Source of the DNA: Rhabdornis inornatus
Lineage: Eukaryota; Chordata; Aves; Passeriformes; Rhabdornithidae
DNA length: 64,000 nt
Direction: 5' to 3'
NCBI GenBank assembly: GCA_013397075.1
Contig: VWZS01003656.1
Coordinates: forward strand, 1,753,817 to 1,817,816
Of the stretch, positions 58,984 to 64,000 are shown piece by piece. A program made the translations under genes and the position numbers. The notes beneath the pieces were generated by a model that worked only from the letters and a program-made list of their open reading frames with translations, searched no databases and was not told the origin of the DNA. Numbering within the stretch: position 1 is the first letter of the stretch; each line of letters opens with the position of its first letter.

Positions 58984-61900
58984 GGCTGAGCAGCACGGAG
59001 CAGCCTGGGGCAATCCCACTGCTCACCATTAACCTGCCCCCACCCACCAAAGGGAAGGAACTTGGCGAAACCCCATTGGGATGTGTTACATGGGAATGAC
59101 CTTGTCTTCACTACCCACAGCACCAAGGCAGCCCCAGGGCAAACGAGGAGCGGGGAGGGGAGACACGGCCCACTCACAATTAATTCTTCTCTCTATTTAA
59201 TTACTAGCAGCAAGACTGAGGCATGTTTTGTGGGTGGTGGGAACACCAGGTCAGGAGACTGCCCCTGTGTTCTGGTCACAGCCCCCTGAAGCTGTGCCCA
59301 CCCCTGTGCAGGACCAAATTGGATGATGTGGCCCTCTCTGGCCACTCTTCAGCAGCCTGCTCTCACAGCTTCATTTCAGGGAATGGGCCTGACTCCTCTG
59401 TCCTTCACCACCTCTTGTCCCTCCTGTCCAGCAGCTTTCTAGAAACACAACCTTTGCTTCCATAATTTCGGTCTGTGCTCCTGGAATTGCAGGTATCAAT
59501 ATTGGCTTCACTATCTTCCAGTGGCCACGTGCTAGCTCCCAGGCAGCGATGCTCCTGCCGATCAGAGAAGACAAAGCTGGGCTCTGCCTTCCATCCAGGC
59601 TGGGCCATATGGAGGAGACCTCACCACCAATAGCAGCAGGGCTGCCAGCATAGCAGAGGCAGCCTGGGTGGCTCAGTATTCTGGCTCCCAGGCAGAGTAG
59701 GGGATCATCCTATCATCCAGGACAGTCCATGGATGCACACATGGGTTTTCCAATGGTGTTAAGCATTCCCTGCATTTGACTCTGCTGAGGCCAGTGCTAT
59801 TCTCATCTCTGGCATCCCCACGCAGCACATGGGTAATGATCTGGCAGACCTGAGCAAGGCCAAGAGCCTTGTGGAGCTCACTGAAGAGGAGACACATGCT
59901 CAGACCCCATCCATCTGCAATGAGAGAGAGCTGGGATGGCTCTGCAGCTACCCAGTTCAGGAAGGGGTCCACACAGAGTCCTTGAGATAGGCAAGCCAGA
60001 GACCAAAGGGTCCCAGTGAGGGCGGTTCACATGGGATCAGCTCAAGGAGAAGGTGACATCTACAACCCTGCATGATTTAAGCCCAAGGCTGAGTATTTTT
60101 GTGCAACTTTGCTCTGCGTAGAGCAGGGGTCAGCAAACAAGCAGCCTGACCAGGAATGGCCATGACACGTGTGCACAGGGTGACACCCGCAGACATGCGG
60201 ATGAGGATGCGTGTGCTCAGGGCACTCGGGCAGCTCGACTCCATTCCTGACCCCCTTGTACAGACCAAACAGCACCTCTAGAACCTGGTCCCAAGACATT
60301 CCTGGCTGGCACAACTTCCCTAGTGTCATAGCCCCAGCCCAAGCTGGGGTCTCCAGCCATACATCATCAGGCAGGGCTGGGAAAGGGGGGGTCAAAGCCA
60401 GGCTGGGTAGGCAGGAGCTCCACTGGCCACCCAGGAAGGTGGGAGCCATCACTCAATGCCAGGTGTCACTGTCCTGTCTGTGGGATGGGGTCTGTGGCTC
60501 CTTCAGGATCACGAGTAACTGAGACAGATGCAAAATGATGTTCCTTTCTTGCCTCAGTTCTCAGCCAGCCCCAGCAGGCAATTTGGCTTGGTTTTGGGTT
60601 CTCTTAGGAAGAGGACTTCTGTGCCCAGCCCACGGTGGGGTTAAGCATAAAACCAACAGCATGGCCCGGGGGGGGGCTGTATGTCGCTGTAACTCTACCT
60701 TCGTTTGTTTGCTTACAGCATCCACCCAAAATGCCCGTGTGTGTCTCTGGGCCTCTGTGTCAGTGGCAGCTGAACTGCTGACCCCAGGAGTTTGCAAAAC
60801 ACCAGGGTTATGGCCCCTTTGACATCCCAGCCCAGCAGAGCCACAGCTCATCCTGACCCTGGCCCCAAGGAGCCAGGCCCTGGGGCACCCCACATGGCCC
60901 TGTGAGAGATGGGGTGATGGGGAGAGACAGTGGGGCCAGTGGGAGTGGACCCCAAAGGAGTGTTGAGGTGGAGACGTGTGGTACTTGCTGCTGTCCAGGC
61001 TTGGCTGCAGACCCCCACCTTTTTGTGGACCACCATGCCACAGACCTGCCCTAAACCCCCTGCTAGTCCTTATCCAAACCCAGCCCTTCATCTCCTGTCA
61101 ACCCTACAGCCCCCACCCCATGCTGGAATGGGGACTGGCACAAGAACTGTGCCTCTTGCCAGCTTCCATGCCCAGGTCATGCCTGGTCTCTGTGCTGCCC
61201 TGCAGACCTCTGTGTTTGGGAAAGGTGGGGAACATATGGTCACAGGCAAAACAACAGTCAGAGCCTGGAGACAGCCTGTAACTGGTTTCTCCCCAGTACC
61301 AGCTGTGGTAGGACTTCATTGCACCCTGGAGTATGGCCATGGCATGCACAACCCAAGCTGCCATCATGGTGCAGACACTGTCTCCAGGATGTGCAGGGAT
61401 GGGTCAGGGCTGAGGGAATCAGCCTAGGCACAGGTGCAAATGCCCAGGGAGTTCAGGTGGAGTTTGAGAGCTCTCCAAACATTCTGCTTCCATTTTTTTC
61501 CCCAGGAGCCAAAATCCTACCTCCCGATGGCCAAGCCCCACTTGCTAGACCATGCTGCCTTCCCCTGTGAGCTGAGCATTAGGAGGTCTAGCGGGACAGA
61601 CCTGCCACAGACAAGGTCCCTGTCCCCTCTGCTCTCCTCATCCTCTACTCTGTCCATCAGCAACAACTCTTCCTATCAAGCCCCAAAAACCTCATGCACA
61701 GTAGCTCGGGAGTCTTTGCCTGCCTAAGAGACTGTCGGGGTAGCAGGAACTGGAGGCATGGAGCAGTGTGAAGTGTCCCACAGGCCCTACGCAGAGACAT
61801 CACAGCAAGGATACCACAGAAGATAAATCCTGCCCATCCATCCTAGGGCTCTGCCACTGATGTCCCTGAGAGAATAACTCTGAGAGATCCTAAATCCCTT

Positions 61901-64000
61901 GGGATACAGCCCATATGCTCCATGCAGCCCTGTTCCCCTGGATGCCACCAGTCTGGCAGAGATGTGTGGCCAGTAGCAACAGTTCTGCCAGGGTCAGGGA
62001 CAGCCCAGCCCGGAGTGATTAGATTTGCACCTCGGAGGAGTCGGAGGGCAGGACACCTGTGACCTCTGGGGATCTGGGCTGTGGGTGCTGAGCACAGAGC
62101 TGCTAACACTGCCCCAGTGTGAGGAGGGCACTCAGGAGGGCATGGTGTGGGACAGCTGCAGGGAGCCTCAACCCAGGCTATCTCACATGGAGCTCTCTGC
62201 CACAGCCCAAACATATTCACTTTTATCACCTGCTTTACATGTCTGTGAATTTAAACCCACACACCCCCCACTCCAACACTATACTGTGCTTCTCTAGATG
62301 CGCCCTGACTGCAGAACAAAAAGCTACAGCTGTTACAGCAGCACCACCATGGAAACAGCCCCCTCTTGCATTCTAGGCAGCACTGTGGGACTGGGAACAC
62401 GAGTCCAAACCACAAGCAGCCATATTACCACAGCCTGACACTGCCCTGGGCATGAGCAAACTCCTGTGCCAGGATGTGAATCCAGACATCTGCACTGGAA
62501 CTGGGAGCTGGAGGAACCTCTTCTCCCCACACAGAACACTCAGTGGGTGAAGAGCCACACGTCCAAGCTCCCAACACACTTCAGGCAGCCTGCGGAGGAC
62601 CCAGCAAATGTCTGACCACCAGCACGCAGGAGATGACACCAGCTTCAGCTTTTCCAGCAGAGAAGGCCATTCCCACACAGTGCATCAGCACCATTTCCCT
62701 TTGCAAGGCATGTTGACGGGAAGAGGATGGGAATTACTGGCAGCCTGGCCCTTCCAGATCCTGCTGCTGCCTCCCTTGGTTGCAATCTGCCCACAGCTCA
62801 GCTCTACCAATGCTGCCCTGCCCTGGTGGCTCCCTGAGGCAATAGCAGAGGTACCCTTTCCCACTTCCCAGCAGGATGGAACAGAGATGGCACGATCAGC
62901 TAACACTTCAGAGAACAGGACACTCATCACACCCACCATGGGGGTAGTCCCAGCTAAAGGTGGCTCTGCTGGCCCTTTTTCTGGCTCCTGCTGCCACCAA
63001 GGTGCCACATAGCTCTCTTCCCACCTCACAGTGCTGCTGAACCCCAGAATAATGGGATGCTGCATCTCCTGGGGTGTCCTCCTTGCTTCCTTCGAAACCC
63101 AGGCAGCCAAGACACAGAGAAAAAGAGCTTTACCCTGGATCAGCGTGGGAACCAGCAAGAGGGAGCTCATGGAGCAGGGGACCAGCCCCACCTACAGCAC
63201 AGTCACAGCTGTGCTTCTCAGCTGCCCTGCGGCCGTGGTCTAAGCCACAAAGAATTGAAACCCAGGCAGAACTCCGATGGGGCAGGACCCGCTGGGGCAT
63301 CACAAGATAAACCACTTCCTGGCCACGCTCAGCAGAGCAGCTCCCCATCCTGCTCCTCCATCCCTGAAAAAGCAACTCAAATCTGACCTCTGAAATCAGA
63401 GCATCCTCTGGGAACTGCTGGCCTGGCCCAGCCACCAGCGGGAGGAGGCAGCCAAGCCCCAGCCCAGCGAGGCTGCACCTGAGCCAGGCCCTGCAGCGAG
63501 CAGCCCAAGCCTCTCACCAGGAGCAGCAGGCTGATTTGGGAGGGCTGTGGACTGTGTGGCACCACGGGTGCACAGCCACGGTGTTCATGCACGATGAGCT
63601 GCACATTAAGCTCCACTACAGCCCCGTTTTTCTGCTGCATGGCTCAGCAGAGGCAGGATTACCCACTGCTGCCAGAGCAGGGAGGGATCCATCACAAGCT
63701 GTATCAGCAGGCAGAACCCTGAAGCAGCAGAGAGGGGGGATGCTCAGAGCAAATCAACTCCTAGAGCAATCCTACAGCCACCACCTGGACTGCGGCATCA
63801 TTTGGCTTCCCAGGTACTGGCACCTCCACCCCCTGTTGGGAGAGTGATGGGCTCCACACATTACATGTGTCTCCAGCACGGGGAGCTCACATGTGTACAT
63901 AGAAACACAACAACTCGATTACCCCCTCACCTTATGGCAGACAAGGTAGCCCTCACACCAGGAGCCCCACGCTTCACTCCCTGTGCACAGAAAGCCTCCT
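58984..64000. other. Intergenic, no confident gene
   Basis: This is GC-moderate sequence with overlapping open frames of 100-176 codons on both strands (for example 60561-61091 minus, 62685-63191 minus). They lack recognisable domains or splice structure, so none was called. Bases 59175-59210 contain CAATTAATTC and TTTAATTAC, a small homeodomain patch. The expected mammalian neighbours of FGF8 (NPM3, OGA) were not recognised. Confidence 0.4.

Noticed and set aside
60561..63191. Several open frames of 100-176 codons on both strands
   Set aside because: They overlap each other in antisense in GC-moderate DNA and have no family resemblance or consistent exon borders.
55511..64000. Search for NPM3, OGA or a DR2 retinoic-acid element upstream of FGF8
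   Set aside because: No matching exon sequence and no clear AGGTCA-type direct repeat was found by eye.
1..64000. CRISPR arrays, tRNA or rRNA genes, bacterial operons, viral genes
   Set aside because: None seen; the window is vertebrate genomic DNA with spliced genes.

Overview
The window is vertebrate nuclear DNA, most likely from a bird. Two split genes with textbook exon/intron structure lie on the minus strand. The recognisable transposon remnants are CR1-family LINEs (18.69-19.15 kb, 21.44-22.22 kb, 41.99-42.16 kb), the dominant bird repeat class. Interspersed repeats are otherwise sparse. The FGF8 start exon (MDPCSSLFSYV...) is of the bird type.

Layout, left to right. (1) 1-19.8 kb: the 5' part of FBXW4 (F-box/WD40 protein 4, dactylin), minus strand. 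Exons 5, 4, 3, 2 and 1 appear in that order from the left, and the 3' exons lie beyond base 1. Intron 1 is about 11 kb. The start exon sits in a CpG island. (2) 19.8-46 kb: a gene desert with no convincing coding exon. It holds two CR1 fragments, a (GA)n tract and several homeodomain/TCF-site-rich blocks that look like candidate conserved enhancers. (3) 46.07-54.0 kb: complete FGF8 on the minus strand, in five coding exons (1A, 1B, 1D, 2, 3), predicting 212 aa for FGF8b and 201 aa for FGF8a. Both alternative acceptors of exon 1D are intact. (4) 54.0-55.5 kb: the FGF8 CpG-rich upstream region, with two exact copies of the PREP/MEIS-PBX composite motif and an evident assembly fault, in which a 257-base block is repeated across single-N joins. 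(5) 55.5-64 kb: GC-moderate DNA without a confident gene. One 60-base open segment with a good Kozak context and a splice donor (58924-58983) is a weak candidate first exon.

FBXW4 followed by FGF8 on the same strand is the arrangement conserved across vertebrates. FBXW4 introns and the intergenic desert are known in mammals and fish to carry FGF8 enhancers, and duplications of the human locus cause split-hand/foot malformation 3. The most interesting content here is therefore probably regulatory. I found no evidence of a new protein system. Exon boundaries were derived by hand from splice sites, reading phase and remembered family sequences. The enhancer calls are pattern-based and need cross-species alignment.
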